A stretch of DNA of 5,002 bases from Clostridiales bacterium. GTDB taxonomy: Bacteria > Bacillota > Clostridia > Lutisporales > Lutisporaceae. A program made the translations under genes and the position numbers. Below, in pieces: positions 4,861 through 5,002 of the stretch (its first letter is position 1; each line of letters opens with the position of its first letter). The notes beneath the pieces were generated by a model. It was not told the origin of the DNA. It worked only from the letters and a program-made list of their open reading frames with translations, and did no database searches. Location of the stretch: positions 1-5,002 of the forward strand of contig DUSG01000240.1 in the NCBI GenBank assembly GCA_012842725.1, read 5' to 3'.

Positions 4861-5002
4861 GCTTCAGGAAATAAGAGATATACTGAAGGATATGGGATAT
4901 AAAGTTCTTTCACTTCAAGATGTTGGAATAGAAGTAGATATTGAAGAAACCGGAAAAACATTTAGAGAAAATGCACTTATAAAAGCAAGAGAAATACATA
5001 AG
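4826..5002 (+). CDS. rdgB: XTP/dITP diphosphatase (RdgB/HAM1 family), N-terminal part, cut by window edge
   Basis: This family hydrolyses dITP, XTP and ITP to monophosphates and pyrophosphate, keeping deaminated purines out of nucleic acids. Only the first 59 of about 200 residues are visible, and the frame is open to the last base. The N-terminal nucleotide-binding signature ATNNRHKLQEI (6-16: T7, N9, K12, E15) and ETGKTFRENALIKA (41-54) are characteristic. The ATG has GGAG (4813-4816) 9 bases upstream, inside rph. In-frame TTG codons at 4811 and 4817 are less likely starts, because the family begins just a few residues before the ATN motif; an in-frame TGA at 4808 limits any further extension. 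The gene starts 35 bases before the rph stop, in the +1 frame relative to it, which implies co-transcription and probable translational coupling. The same rph-rdgB adjacency is known from B. subtilis (ysnA). Confidence 0.94.
   Translation, partial: MEVVAATNNRHKLQEIRDILKDMGYKVLSLQDVGIEVDIEETGKTFRENALIKAREIHK

Noticed and set aside
4624..4961. Several minus-strand open frames opposite the end of rph and the start of rdgB
   Set aside because: They lie antisense to two well-conserved genes, have no family motifs and overlap one another in different frames; they are shadows.
1..5002. CRISPR array, tRNA/rRNA, insertion sequence, phage or defence system
   Set aside because: No regularly spaced repeats, cloverleaf or rRNA sequence, transposase motifs or terminal repeats were seen; all coding space is taken by recognised chromosomal families.

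Overview
The window is a compact, all-plus-strand stretch of an AT-rich genome. It carries five complete genes and the start of a sixth. Gaps are short (35 to about 110 bases), Shine-Dalgarno sites are strong (AAGGAG, TGGAGGT, GGAGG) and one gene starts at TTG. These traits, together with a GerMN-type germination/sporulation lipoprotein next to rph and rdgB, point to a low-GC Gram-positive spore former, most likely of the Clostridia or a close relative. The species cannot be named from this sequence.

Left part (1-2340): a promoter with an extended -10 (about 19-47) drives an M20-family metallo-amidohydrolase (124-1293). After a short gap comes a second clear promoter whose start region holds a perfect 7-1-7 palindrome, the spacing seen in Fur/Zur-family operators. 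It precedes a lipoprotein of the ZnuA/AdcA zinc-binding family (1406-2335). No ABC permease or ATPase lies beside it, so it looks like an orphan zinc receptor.

Right part (2341-5002): a YfcE/YsnB-type metallophosphoesterase (2392-2880), a two-domain GerMN lipoprotein (2950-4002), an intrinsic terminator (about 4012-4042), RNase PH (rph, start best placed at 4081, to 4860) and the first 59 codons of an XTP/dITP pyrophosphatase (rdgB, from 4826, running off the right edge). From memory, Bacillus subtilis has the related cluster gerM-rph-ysnA(rdgB)-ysnB(yfcE). Here the same four families are present, but the phosphoesterase sits before gerM instead of after rdgB. rph and rdgB overlap by 35 bases and are probably translationally coupled.

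Functionally this is a mix of housekeeping (3'-end tRNA maturation by RNase PH, nucleotide-pool cleaning by RdgB), metal uptake, peptide/amino-acid deacylation and a probable sporulation lipoprotein. I found no CRISPR array, transposon, phage gene or toxin-antitoxin pair, and no new multi-gene system. The most unusual material is regulatory: a concentric double inverted repeat spanning the zinc-receptor promoter and start codon, a GC-rich inverted repeat that could mask the gerM ribosome binding site only on read-through mRNA, and a terminator inside an otherwise conserved gene cluster. No gene-free stretch exceeds 300 bases.
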